From NCBI RefSeq assembly GCF_022014595.1, contig NZ_CP091740.1, positions 3,088,200-3,152,199 on the forward strand: a DNA stretch of 64,000 nucleotides, in the 5' to 3' direction. Numbering within the stretch: the stretch's first letter is position 1; the number at the start of each line of letters is the position of its first letter. This document shows positions 26,749-35,153 of the stretch, piece after piece. The stretch is from Solitalea lacus. Its GTDB lineage: Bacteria; Bacteroidota; Bacteroidia; Sphingobacteriales; Sphingobacteriaceae. The position numbers and the translations under genes are program-made. Under the pieces are notes generated by a model. The model was given only the letters and a program-made list of their open reading frames with translations, made no database searches and was not told the DNA's origin.

Positions 26749-26811
26749 AAGTTCCAGTGTTATAAAATTTTAGGGGTTCTTTCTTAAATTTACATAACTT
26801 CCTGGAACTTA
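26748..26811 (-). promoter_or_regulatory. Inverted repeat overlapping the IS110 transposase start
   Basis: TAAGTTCCAG (26748-26757) is complementary to CTGGAACTTA (26802-26811). The hairpin it would form in the mRNA reaches the ATG (26748-26746) and could limit translation. Confidence 0.45.
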
Positions 26812-26935
26812 TTCCTTTACAAACATACGGCCTGCAGATTCCGCTTCGCAACGGACACCCTTGCTCTTGGCTAATGGTTGGTAACTACCGACCCCCATAG
26901 AGGACTTGCACCTCCTAGTTTATAGATATGCACGG
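26812..26935 (-). ncRNA. Candidate IS110 bridge RNA
   Basis: The minus-strand leader upstream of the transposase has several local hairpins: AGGA/TCCT around GGTGCAAG (about 26900), GGTCGGTA/TACCAACC (about 26870-26888), and TCCG/CGGA (about 26840). IS110 elements are known to encode a bridge RNA in this place that pairs with target and donor DNA. Boundaries and loops are inferred, not computed. Confidence 0.5.
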
Positions 26936-26944
26936 CACACAAAA

Positions 26945-26979
26945 AAAACGGGCTTTGGAGAAACTCCAAAGCCCGTTTT
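26945..26979. terminator. Terminator of guaB
   Basis: Perfect 16-bp stem (26945-26960 with 26964-26979) with a 3-base loop and A/T tracts on both sides, 17 bases after the guaB stop. Confidence 0.9.
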
Positions 26980-26995
26980 CAAAATATAAAGTGCA

Positions 26996-28471
26996 TTATG
27001 ATTTTGTAGAATAATTTGGCGCTTCTTTAGTAACGGTTACATCGTGCGGGTGACTTTCGCGCATACCTGCAGCTGTAATACGAACAAATTTGGCTTCTTG
27101 CAGATCTTCAATTGTACGTGCTCCACAATAACCCATACCTGCTTTTAATCCGCCAATATATTGGTACATTACCTCAGCTAAGGTACCTTTATACGGAACA
27201 CGACCAACTATACCTTCTGGTACAAGTTTCTTAATATCATCTTCAACGTCTTGGAAGTAACGATCTTTTGAACCTTGCTCCATTGCTTCTACTGAGCCCA
27301 TTCCACGGTAAGATTTAAACTTACGTCCTTCAAAAATGATGGTTTCACCAGGAGATTCCTCAACACCGGCAAATAATGAACCTGCCATAATTGAACTTGC
27401 TCCAGCTGCAATAGCTTTCACAATATCACCGGTTTGTTTAATACCACCGTCAGCAATTACCGGAATGCCAGTGCCTTTTAACACTTTGGCAACCTCAAAT
27501 ACAGCTGTTAATTGCGGCACCCCTACTCCGGCAATTATACGAGTTGTACAAATTGAGCCAGGACCAATACCAACCTTCACGCCATCAACCCCTGCATCAG
27601 CAAGTGCCAATGCAGCATCCGCTGTTGCAATATTACCGGCAATAACTTCCAACTTAGGGAATGTTGCTTTTACTTTTTTCACCATCTCAATAACACCTTT
27701 TGAGTGTCCGTGAGCAGTATCAATAGTAATTACGTCTACTCCGGAATTTACCAAAGCAGTTACACGCTCAAGAGTATCATGAGTAACACCAACAGCTGCA
27801 CCAACGCGCAAACGACCATGCTCGTCTTTACAAGCAATTGGATAAGCTTTAAATTTCTGAATATCTTTAAAAGTAATTAGGCCGGCTAGTGTTCCATCGG
27901 CTTTAACTACTGGCAATTTTTCAATTTTATATTTTTGAAGAATTTCTTCAGCCTTTAGCAAATCTGTTCCCTCAGGTGCGGTAATGAGGTTTTGCGTAGT
28001 CATTACTTCACTTACAGAAAGGGTAACATCCTTTTGGAAACGCAAATCTCGGTTTGTTAAAATACCTACCAGTTTAGTACTGCCATTAACAATAGGAATA
28101 CCGCCAATTTTATTTTCCTTCATTAAACGCAGTGCATCACTCAGCTTAGCATCTTCTGTTAAAGTAACAGGATCCTGGATCATACCGCTTTCAGAACGCT
28201 TTACTTTACGAACAGCTGCCGCTTGTTTTTCAATGCTCATATTTTTATGAATCATTCCTAAACCACCTGCCTGAGCAATGGCAATAGCCAAATCAGCATC
28301 GGTAACAGTGTCCATCGCTGCTGAAATAATAGGAACATTTATTTTGATATTGCGCGTTAACTGTGATTGGGTATTAACTTCACGAGGTAAAACTTCTGAA
28401 TAAGCCGGAATCAACAACACATCGTCGTAAGTAAGGCCTTCGAGAACAAATTTTGACGGATCTAAATGCAT
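26996..28471 (-). CDS. guaB: IMP dehydrogenase
   Basis: 491 residues. The TIM-barrel is interrupted by two CBS domains (about 95-210). The catalytic Cys lies in [28 protein letters not shown] near residue 305; [30 protein letters not shown] and [11 protein letters not shown] bind the phosphate and form the flap region. It oxidises IMP to XMP with NAD, the committed step to GMP. A good promoter lies upstream and a terminator follows, so it is a single-gene transcript. Confidence 0.97.
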   Translation of the reverse strand: MHLDPSKFVLEGLTYDDVLLIPAYSEVLPREVNTQSQLTRNIKINVPIISAAMDTVTDADLAIAIAQAGGLGMIHKNMSIEKQAAAVRKVKRSESGMIQDPVTLTEDAKLSDALRLMKENKIGGIPIVNGSTKLVGILTNRDLRFQKDVTLSVSEVMTTQNLITAPEGTDLLKAEEILQKYKIEKLPVVKADGTLAGLITFKDIQKFKAYPIACKDEHGRLRVGAAVGVTHDTLERVTALVNSGVDVITIDTAHGHSKGVIEMVKKVKATFPKLEVIAGNIATADAALALADAGVDGVKVGIGPGSICTTRIIAGVGVPQLTAVFEVAKVLKGTGIPVIADGGIKQTGDIVKAIAAGASSIMAGSLFAGVEESPGETIIFEGRKFKSYRGMGSVEAMEQGSKDRYFQDVEDDIKKLVPEGIVGRVPYKGTLAEVMYQYIGGLKAGMGYCGARTIEDLQEAKFVRITAAGMRESHPHDVTVTKEAPNYSTKS

Positions 28472-28504
28472 GGCAAATAATTTTAGGAGTTATTATTTGC
28501 GGGG

Positions 28505-28536
28505 CAAAGGTAACAATACTTTCCTAAAATAGCAAA
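28505..28536 (-). promoter_or_regulatory. Promoter of guaB
   Basis: On the minus strand TTTG (28536-28533), a 20-base spacer and TACCTTTG (28512-28505) form a full consensus match; the ATG at 28471 is 33 bases on. Confidence 0.78.
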
Positions 28537-28669
28537 TACATTCTAAAAAAGCCTTTTCTCTCGTTTAAATCATCAAATTATTGCAATTATTACAAAGTTG
28601 ACAACAGTTTTATATATGCCTGATATTCGTTAACTTGTAGTGAATGTTATACTATAAGTTACCCATATC

Positions 28670-29734
28670 ATGAAAAAGTTTCTTTTACTGGCAGTTGTAA
28701 TCATGCTAAGTCTGCCGGCTTTTTCTCAAAAAAATAGTCAGGATTCAATTCCCCCATTAGGACTACCCGGAGACAACTTAGATCTTTATGCCGTTTTAGA
28801 TTTGTTTCAAAAGTCAAAAACGATTGAAGGCTTTGAAAAATCGTTAAATGATGAGAAAACAAAGATCAACAACCTCGATTTAAACCTGGATAAAAAAATT
28901 GATTTTATCAAAGTGGTCACTAAACAAAAAGATGAGTCGTATTCATTTATTCTTCAAGTTGACGTTACCAAATCAGAAACACAGGATGTTGCGGTCATTT
29001 TATTAGACAGAGATAAAAATAAAAAAGTCAGCTTGCAGATTGTTGGCGACGAAGAATTATACGGTAAGGATTACGTTATTGAACCCAAAGGCAATTCGTC
29101 AATTACCGCTAATCCCGGATATACCGGAGAAAACCCTGTTACTGAAAATGTTCCGGCAACAACTGTAGTTGTTCAATCTGCACCAATCGTGCAGTATGTG
29201 TATTCGCCCGCTTATGTTCCTTATTATCCACCGTATTATTACGGATATTATCCACCTTGGTTCGGATTTGCAACAGTTATGGCAGTTGGTATATATCGTA
29301 GTAATCATTATTACTATCATCATGGTTATTATGGAGGGCATTATAGTCATAATACTGTAGTTATTAACAATAGGAACAATTTCAATAATTACAATAACAA
29401 TAAGATGAGGTCAACTACCGTGTCAAACAATATGGCCAGAGGCAATTATGGTAATGGATCATCAAATCGGCGAGGAAGTGGAGCTTCCGCAACTACACGT
29501 CCGTCCAATACACCATCAAATAAAGCTGGTAACAAAGCTGGAAATAATGCTTCAGTTTCGAACCGGCAATCTCCATCGGTTTCGAATCGTCAATCTCCAT
29601 CGACTTCAACCCGGCAGTCACCCAGCTATACTTCTCCATCATCCAGGTCCGGTTCGGGAGGCGGCGGTCGTTCAATGGGAGGCGGCCGATCAGGCGGTGG
29701 CATGAGAGGAGGTGGTGGCGGAAGAATACGGTAA
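28670..29734 (+). CDS. Secreted low-complexity protein (Tyr/His- and Gly/Ser/Asn-rich C-terminal half)
   Basis: 354 residues. A signal peptide (1-19, LPAFSQ) leads to a compact domain (about 25-130, KINNLDLNLDKKIDFIKVVTKQKDESYSFILQVDV). Then comes a Pro/Tyr tract (YSPAYVPYYPPYYYGYYPPWFG), a hydrophobic stretch, a His/Tyr-rich stretch, Asn-rich sequence, repeats of SVSNRQSPS (about 293-315) and a Gly/Arg-rich tail (GGGRSMGGGRSGGGMRGGGGGRIR). No enzymatic motif. Secreted Bacteroidota proteins of this make-up are common and uncharacterised; a surface or matrix role is only a guess. Confidence 0.7.
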   Translation: MKKFLLLAVVIMLSLPAFSQKNSQDSIPPLGLPGDNLDLYAVLDLFQKSKTIEGFEKSLNDEKTKINNLDLNLDKKIDFIKVVTKQKDESYSFILQVDVTKSETQDVAVILLDRDKNKKVSLQIVGDEELYGKDYVIEPKGNSSITANPGYTGENPVTENVPATTVVVQSAPIVQYVYSPAYVPYYPPYYYGYYPPWFGFATVMAVGIYRSNHYYYHHGYYGGHYSHNTVVINNRNNFNNYNNNKMRSTTVSNNMARGNYGNGSSNRRGSGASATTRPSNTPSNKAGNKAGNNASVSNRQSPSVSNRQSPSTSTRQSPSYTSPSSRSGSGGGGRSMGGGRSGGGMRGGGGGRIR

Positions 29735-29758
29735 TAACATCAAATAGCTTTATAAGTG

Positions 29759-29793
29759 AAGAGGCTTTCCGAATGTCGTTCGAAAAGCCTCTT
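29759..29793. terminator. Terminator between the low-complexity gene and the DUF4440 gene
   Basis: 15-bp stem with one mismatch (29759-29773 with 29779-29793, GAGGCTTTCCGAA type) located between convergent genes. Confidence 0.8.
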
Positions 29794-29812
29794 AAAATAT
29801 ATAATATCCTTT

Positions 29813-30289
29813 TTATTTGACAGACATACCATCCGAAGCACTCATGTCCCTTACTGCAACGTATTTACCATTTCTTTTCTCAAACAGAGTTATGTAATTT
29901 CCTGTATTGACCGGAGTACTGATAGAATCGACAACTTTAAAAGCACCAATTTCTACAACCAGATTTCCATCATTTGATACAAAAACTTCTTTAGTAGTAA
30001 ATGAAATTTTGTTTGTTTTTGAAGTTACGTCGGACAGTAAAAAAGCTATAATTGCATCTTTCCCTACCAGTGGTTCCCTATTCTGAAAAAAGCTTGTCGC
30101 ATCTTCTGCGTAATAACCAATATTTTTTAACACCCCGCTATTATAAGTTTCAGCAAATTCATCTTCCTTAGCCTGAATTTCTTTTTTGATTTGTTCTTTA
30201 TCAATCACCACAGCTGCCGGTTCTTCTTTTTTTTCGTTACAGGCGAACATTAGACTTATTAAACATCCTATTACAATCATGTTTTTCAT
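29813..30289 (-). CDS. DUF4440/NTF2-like lipoprotein
   Basis: 158 residues. The lipobox LMFACNEKK gives Cys17. The NTF2-like domain (KEDEFAETYNSGVLKNIGYYAEDATSFFQNREPLVGKDAIIAFL and ITLFEKRNGKYVAVRDMSAS) matches the DUF4440/SnoaL-like group. No catalytic dyad can be assigned. Expected location is the outer face of the inner or outer membrane. Function unknown. Confidence 0.75.
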   Translation of the reverse strand: MKNMIVIGCLISLMFACNEKKEEPAAVVIDKEQIKKEIQAKEDEFAETYNSGVLKNIGYYAEDATSFFQNREPLVGKDAIIAFLLSDVTSKTNKISFTTKEVFVSNDGNLVVEIGAFKVVDSISTPVNTGNYITLFEKRNGKYVAVRDMSASDGMSVK

Positions 30290-30420
30290 AACTAATACCT
30301 TATTTAACTAATTGAATATTAAACCCATCAGCTTAAAAGTAATAAAAAAACCTGTATCATTTGATAAAAACAATGACTAAAAATTTAAGAAAAATGCAGA
30401 AATTGTTTAATCAAGGTGAT

Positions 30421-30483
30421 CGTTCCTGAAATAAGTTGACGTTTTTTCCAGTTTCATAAGAGGCTGGAATTTTCTCTTTAGAC
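30421..30483 (-). repeat. Remnant resembling the 3' end of the IS3-family element at 60.8 kb
   Basis: On the minus strand this stretch closely parallels 60798-60870: GTCTAAAGAGAAAA, CCAGCCTCTTATGAAACTGG and GTCAACTTATTTCAGGA each have near-identical counterparts there. It looks like a solo 3' end left by an IS3-type element. Confidence 0.6.
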
Positions 30484-30508
30484 ACAGTTTGACGTTTCAA
30501 CTGCAGTG

Positions 30509-30541
30509 AAAAGGCAAACCTGAAATGTGGGTTTGCCTTTT
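30509..30541 (-). terminator. Terminator downstream of the M16 protease pair
   Basis: 12-bp perfect stem (30509-30520 with 30530-30541, AAAAGGCAAACC) followed by a short T run, 40 bases after the M16 stop. Confidence 0.7.
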
Positions 30542-30580
30542 GATATGCTCTATATTTCTCAGTCAAAAATCCATTTCAAT

Positions 30581-31864
30581 TTACTTCTTCCCTACTACAA
30601 CTTCATAAAAATCGCCTGTAAAGTACTCATTGGCCAGTTGTTGTAATCGTTGTGGGGTAATGGATTTTATAGTATCGAAGAAACGATCATAAAAATCATA
30701 ATCCAAACCGTAGAAAAGAATTCCTTTAAATTTATCCGCATGTGAAAAAGCATTCTCCAAGCTTCCCAAAAACGATCCTTGCATGTAGTTTCTCACCAGA
30801 TTCAGCTCTTGCTCCGGAATCAGTTCATTCTTCAACAATTCAATCTCCTTATATATTTCCGTTAAAGCATTTGCACATACATCGGCCCCTACTTCGGTTG
30901 CCACAAAGAAATAACCTGCATCTTTTAACGAAACTATTGCTGACCCAATGCCGTAGGTATAGCCTTTATCTTCCCTGATGTTTGACATTAAGCGAGAACC
31001 AAAATAACCACCTAAAACTGTATTCAACACTTGTACAGCCTGAAAATCAGGATGAGTTTTGTTGATCAACGGCTTACCTAATCGTATTGCCGACTGTAAT
31101 GCATCTGGTTTTTCTACTAAATGAGCTATTGTTTGCGAAGATGAAAAGACAGATTTATTTAATTCAATCTTTTCATTTGAAAGCCAGTCAGCAGTACCAA
31201 ATAATTCAGCTACCAATGCCCGTTCTTCTGCTTTAACCTTACCTGAAATGATTATAGTACAATTACTTGCGGTGTATTGCCTGTTACGAATCTGAACCAA
31301 TTGCTCACGGGTTAAGCCTTGATAATCGGCTAATGACACATTGTAACCATAATAAGCACCGGCACCAAACAAAACCTCATTAAATTTCTTACGGGCTACA
31401 AAATCATTCTTTTGCAAGTTAACCTGCAGCTTCTGCTTACTATTTTGTATGTAAGTGGCCAGCTCTTGCTCGGGGAAAGAAGCTTCAGTAATAATTTCCT
31501 TAATAATTGGCAGCGTGCTTTTCAGGTGTTTATTTAAACTGTATAGGGTTACACTTGAATGATCAAAACCTGCCTCATGTTGATAGAAAGCTCCATAGAA
31601 ATCAATCTTATCAGCCAGTTGTGATGCTGAATAATGCGTTGTACCCTCATTTAACATGGAATTGGCTGCTCCAATGGCCAACGGTTCCGAGGCCCTCCAT
31701 TGCAAATTTGGAAACATGAATTCCACTCTTACCAAATCAGCATCAGATGCATCGATATAATACAAATTGATACCATTGGGTAACACTTCTGTTTCCGGCT
31801 TAATTAACTTTATATTTTCAATAGCCTTTGATTCAGGCGCAGACTTTCTGTTTAAAATTTCCAT
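30581..31864 (-). CDS. M16 peptidase-like protein, non-catalytic partner
   Basis: 427 residues with the M16 two-domain fold, but the position of the zinc motif reads AANSMLNEGTTHYSAS, with no HxxEH. The later SRLMSNIREDKGYTYGIGS block keeps the Arg/Tyr pair that the inactive subunit of M16B heterodimers supplies to its partner's active site. The catalytic subunit gene lies 21 bases upstream on the same strand. The two should form one processing peptidase. No signal peptide is visible. Confidence 0.9.
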   Translation of the reverse strand: MEILNRKSAPESKAIENIKLIKPETEVLPNGINLYYIDASDADLVRVEFMFPNLQWRASEPLAIGAANSMLNEGTTHYSASQLADKIDFYGAFYQHEAGFDHSSVTLYSLNKHLKSTLPIIKEIITEASFPEQELATYIQNSKQKLQVNLQKNDFVARKKFNEVLFGAGAYYGYNVSLADYQGLTREQLVQIRNRQYTASNCTIIISGKVKAEERALVAELFGTADWLSNEKIELNKSVFSSSQTIAHLVEKPDALQSAIRLGKPLINKTHPDFQAVQVLNTVLGGYFGSRLMSNIREDKGYTYGIGSAIVSLKDAGYFFVATEVGADVCANALTEIYKEIELLKNELIPEQELNLVRNYMQGSFLGSLENAFSHADKFKGILFYGLDYDFYDRFFDTIKSITPQRLQQLANEYFTGDFYEVVVGKK

Positions 31865-31885
31865 TAAATTCGTTTGCTTAAGCGA

Positions 31886-33121
31886 TTAATTGGCAAGGTA
31901 ATACAGTGTTGAACAATTATTTTCGGTAAAGATAGCATTGGCCTGCTCCTGAATCTGAAAAGCGGTAACCTGTTGATATTTCTCCTTTTCAAGGTTATAA
32001 TTAGCCGCATTTCCCATCAATTCAAAATAAGCTAGATTCATGGCTTTATCGAGCAGATTAAGTTCTGAAAACACCATGGTTGACTCAATTTTATTTTTGA
32101 CCTTGGTAAGCTCTTCAACTGGAATTTGCTCATTCTTCATTCTATTAAGCTCTTCAAGAATAGCTTTCTCAGCTTCTTCCATAACTATTCCTTCAACCAG
32201 TTTACCCTCAACAATGAAAAGTCCAGGATCCATATCACCTGAAACGTAGGCATTTATTTCACTAAACAATTGTTGTTCTTTTACTAAGGAACGGTATAAG
32301 CGTGAAGAATCCCCACGTGAAAGAATGTCTGAAATCAGATCTGTTGCATAGAATTCTTTCTCCTTACGGCTTCCAATATGAAAAGCTTTGTAAATTGCAT
32401 TTAAAGGCACTTTTGCAGTAATTGTTTGCACTTGGGCGTTGGATTGAACAGGCTCCTGCGGTAAATTACGATTATACTTTTCTCCGCCTGGTATAGGACC
32501 AAACCATTTTTGCGCCAATCGTTTTACTTCTTCCAGGGTAACTTTGCCTGCAACTACCAAAATAGCATTCTGAGGATTATAATGCTTAGCAAAAAACGCC
32601 TTCACATCATCCAAGGTAGCATTTTCAATATGAGAAAGTTCTTTGCCAATGGTAGCCCATTGATACGGGTGTTTTTTAAAAGCCAATGGACGAAGGTTTA
32701 GCCAAACATCGCCATAGGGTTGATTTAAATAACGTTGCTTAAATTCTTCACAAACCACATTGCGCTGTACTTCTAAACTTTTCTCTGAAAAAGCCAAACT
32801 TAACATCCGGTCAGACTCAAGCCAAAAAGCAGTTTCAATATTTACCGCCGGAACCTGAATATAGTAATTGGTAATATCATTAGTGGTAAAGGCATTGTTC
32901 TCCCCTCCTACACGTTGTAAAGGCTCATCGTACGAAGGAATATTAATGGATCCTCCGAACATTAAATGCTCAAATAGATGGGCAAAGCCTGTTTTATCAG
33001 GATCTTCATCTCGTGCTCCAACGTCATATAATACATTGAGCACAGCCATTGGAGTAGTTGGATCCTCGTGCACCAACACACGAAGTCCGTTATCTAGAGT
33101 AAAACGTTCAAAATGAATCAT
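31886..33121 (-). CDS. M16 zinc peptidase, catalytic subunit
   Basis: 411 residues. GFAHLFEHLMFGG holds the inverted zinc motif HxxEH (His48, Glu51, His52), and the downstream Glu ligand lies in LEVQRNVVCEEF near residue 128. The C-terminal half (ISDILSRGDSSRLYRSLVKEQQL) completes the clamshell. It is the upstream gene of a pair with the non-catalytic partner and probably degrades or processes peptides inside the cell. Confidence 0.93.
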   Translation of the reverse strand: MIHFERFTLDNGLRVLVHEDPTTPMAVLNVLYDVGARDEDPDKTGFAHLFEHLMFGGSINIPSYDEPLQRVGGENNAFTTNDITNYYIQVPAVNIETAFWLESDRMLSLAFSEKSLEVQRNVVCEEFKQRYLNQPYGDVWLNLRPLAFKKHPYQWATIGKELSHIENATLDDVKAFFAKHYNPQNAILVVAGKVTLEEVKRLAQKWFGPIPGGEKYNRNLPQEPVQSNAQVQTITAKVPLNAIYKAFHIGSRKEKEFYATDLISDILSRGDSSRLYRSLVKEQQLFSEINAYVSGDMDPGLFIVEGKLVEGIVMEEAEKAILEELNRMKNEQIPVEELTKVKNKIESTMVFSELNLLDKAMNLAYFELMGNAANYNLEKEKYQQVTAFQIQEQANAIFTENNCSTLYYLAN

Positions 33122-33277
33122 CAGGATTATGCTTATATCGGAATTGCAAAAGTAATAAGTAAATTGATAAATTGATAAATGGTCTATTGCACTTGATTCA
33201 CGGAAACACTTCTGTTTTATTTACCTTGTCATCATAATTCTCTCCATTAATCATTCTTTCATTAATTCACTAAGGGT

Positions 33278-33285
33278 TATATTTG
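33278..33285 (+). promoter_or_regulatory. Possible -7 element (TATATTTG) of mqnC
   Basis: TATATTTG matches TAnnTTTG, 46 bases before the start at 33332. The -33 element is not clear. Confidence 0.35.
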
Positions 33286-33331
33286 CCAACTATTGTTGCG
33301 TATACCCTATTAGGGTTATTTTTCCGTAAAA

Positions 33332-34456
33332 ATGAATATTGAAAAACTACTAGAAAGGGCCTTAAATTTTGAGTTCTTAACTGCCGATGAAGGTTTGTTT
33401 TTATTTAAACATGCTTCAACCGCACAGTTAATGCACGTAGGCCATCAGCTTCGTTTAATCCAGAAACCTGATAATATTGTCACCTGGATTATTGACCGCA
33501 ACCTGAATACTACTAACGTTTGTATTGCCAACTGTAAGTTTTGCAACTTCTTCCGCCGTCCGGGACATGAGGAAAGTTACATTACTGATATAGAAACCTA
33601 TAAAATTAAGATTGAAGAGACTTTCCGTTTAGGGGGTGAACAGCTTTTGCTTCAAGGTGGCCATCACCCTGATTTAGGTTTAAGTTATTATACTGATCTG
33701 TTTAATGAACTAAAAAGACTTTATCCAACTTTAAAACTGCACGCTTTAGGTCCGCCCGAAATTGCCCATATCGCTAAGTTAGATAAGCTTTCGCATACTG
33801 AAGTGCTTCAGGCATTGAAAGAAGCCGGTTTGGATTCACTTCCAGGTGCCGGAGCAGAAATATTAAATGACCGTGTTCGCCGCCTGATTTCAAAAGGAAA
33901 ATGCAGTGGCCGTGAATGGTTGGATGTTATGCGTGCTGCACACCAACTGCACTTGACTACTTCTGCAACCATGATGTTTGGTCATGTGGAGACATTGGAA
34001 GAACGCTTTGAACATTTAGTATGGCTGCGTGAGGTTCAATCAGAAAAACCAGCAGATGCCAAAGGGTTCTTGGCCTTTATACCATGGCCATTCCAGGATG
34101 ATGGAACATTATTACGTCGTATCAGGAATGTTAGAAACACGGTTACCGGAGATGAATACGTTCGTATGATTGCCTTAAGTCGTATCATGCTTCCTAATGT
34201 TAAAAATATTCAGGCGTCATGGTTAACCGTAGGTAAACAAGTGGCTCAACTTTGTTTGCATGCAGGAGCAAATGACTTTGGCTCTATTATGATTGAAGAA
34301 AATGTGGTTTCAGCTGCCGGAGCTCCGCATCGTTTTACAGCGAGTGGAATTCAGCAAGCAATCAAAGAAGCAGGATTTACCCCTCAACTTCGTAATCAAC
34401 AATACGAATTCAGAGAGTTACCGGAACATTTGGAAGATCAGGTAATCAGTTATTAA
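33332..34456 (+). CDS. mqnC: Cyclic dehypoxanthinyl futalosine synthase
   Basis: 374-residue radical SAM enzyme. NVCIANCKFCNFFRRP holds the CxxxCxxC cluster (Cys64, Cys68, Cys71), LGGEQLLLQGGHHPDLGLSYY and HALGPPEIAHIAK are typical of the MqnC/MqnE group, and GAGAEILNDRVRRLI supports MqnC. It cyclises dehypoxanthine futalosine in the futalosine route to menaquinone. Other mqn genes are not in the window. Confidence 0.92.
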   Translation: MNIEKLLERALNFEFLTADEGLFLFKHASTAQLMHVGHQLRLIQKPDNIVTWIIDRNLNTTNVCIANCKFCNFFRRPGHEESYITDIETYKIKIEETFRLGGEQLLLQGGHHPDLGLSYYTDLFNELKRLYPTLKLHALGPPEIAHIAKLDKLSHTEVLQALKEAGLDSLPGAGAEILNDRVRRLISKGKCSGREWLDVMRAAHQLHLTTSATMMFGHVETLEERFEHLVWLREVQSEKPADAKGFLAFIPWPFQDDGTLLRRIRNVRNTVTGDEYVRMIALSRIMLPNVKNIQASWLTVGKQVAQLCLHAGANDFGSIMIEENVVSAAGAPHRFTASGIQQAIKEAGFTPQLRNQQYEFRELPEHLEDQVISY

Positions 34457-34464
34457 TATTTTAG

Positions 34465-34494
34465 AAAGCTCCTATCACCCAATAGGAGCTTTTT
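34465..34494 (+). terminator. Terminator of mqnC
   Basis: 11-bp stem AAAGCTCCTAT (34465-34475) with its complement (34482-34492), then T's. Confidence 0.82.
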
Positions 34495-34536
34495 AATTTC
34501 AATTAACTATATTGAGAACTTATTCAGTATTCTATT

Positions 34537-34827
34537 ATGGAAACCGACTTAATAATTACACAAACCGACAAGCATTTTGAGACAGTGGTAGATGGTTATA
34601 AAGCTTTCATAGAGTACCTACAATCAGGCGATAGTATTTACTTAACACATACTGAAGTGGCTCCAGAGTTAGAAGGAAAAGGAATTGCCAAAAAACTAGT
34701 CGAAACTGTACTTAAAATGATAGAAAGAGATGGAAAGCAACTGGTTCCGCTTTGTCCCTATGTAGCTTCCTACCTAAATCGTCACCCCGACTGGAAACGG
34801 ATTGTGGCACCAGGATATAATGTTTAG
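34537..34827 (+). CDS. Small GNAT-like N-acetyltransferase
   Basis: 96 residues. SIYLTHTEVAPELEGKGIAKKLVETVLKMI is a compact acetyl-CoA-binding motif, and LVPLCPYVASYLNRHPDWKRIV is the typical C-terminal block of the YjdJ-like minimal GNAT family (Acetyltransf_CG type). The Cys in LCPYV is conserved in the group. Substrate unknown. The gene stands alone between terminators. Confidence 0.85.
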   Translation: METDLIITQTDKHFETVVDGYKAFIEYLQSGDSIYLTHTEVAPELEGKGIAKKLVETVLKMIERDGKQLVPLCPYVASYLNRHPDWKRIVAPGYNV

Positions 34828-35153
34828 AAGGATCAACATTATCAATTCTAAAAAACAGTTGGATCAAATAATTTGCCCCCCCCTGCACTTACTGTTTACA
34901 TTTACAAGGCAACACTTGTTCGAGCTTTAATTGGTTTGCTTATAACTTGTGCTCATCCATCCTAATTTCAATGTTACCAACCTTCATTAAAGTATAAAAA
35001 TCATTACTAAATAGGGGCATCAGAAAATACCTCGTATCTTCGCAGCAAGCTTTCATAGCTTATTTTATCAATCAATAGTTTAAAATCAGAAGTTAAGGTC
35101 GTGTTAAAACATCCTGGTAACAACGACTAATTGTTTACTTAGAGAAAACCTGC
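34828..35153. other. Intergenic stretch with no feature found
   Basis: About 325 bases. Apart from a C-rich run near 34877 there is no ORF, strong hairpin or consensus promoter that I could support. Confidence 0.45.

Larger units (their letters stand above)
25669..26935 (-). mobile_element. IS110-family insertion sequence
   Basis: One DEDD transposase gene preceded by a roughly 190-base structured non-coding leader. IS110 elements lack terminal inverted repeats, so exact ends cannot be read. The upstream end lies near the T/A tract of the guaB terminator (about 26935-26944); the downstream end is at or beyond 25669. Confidence 0.75.
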
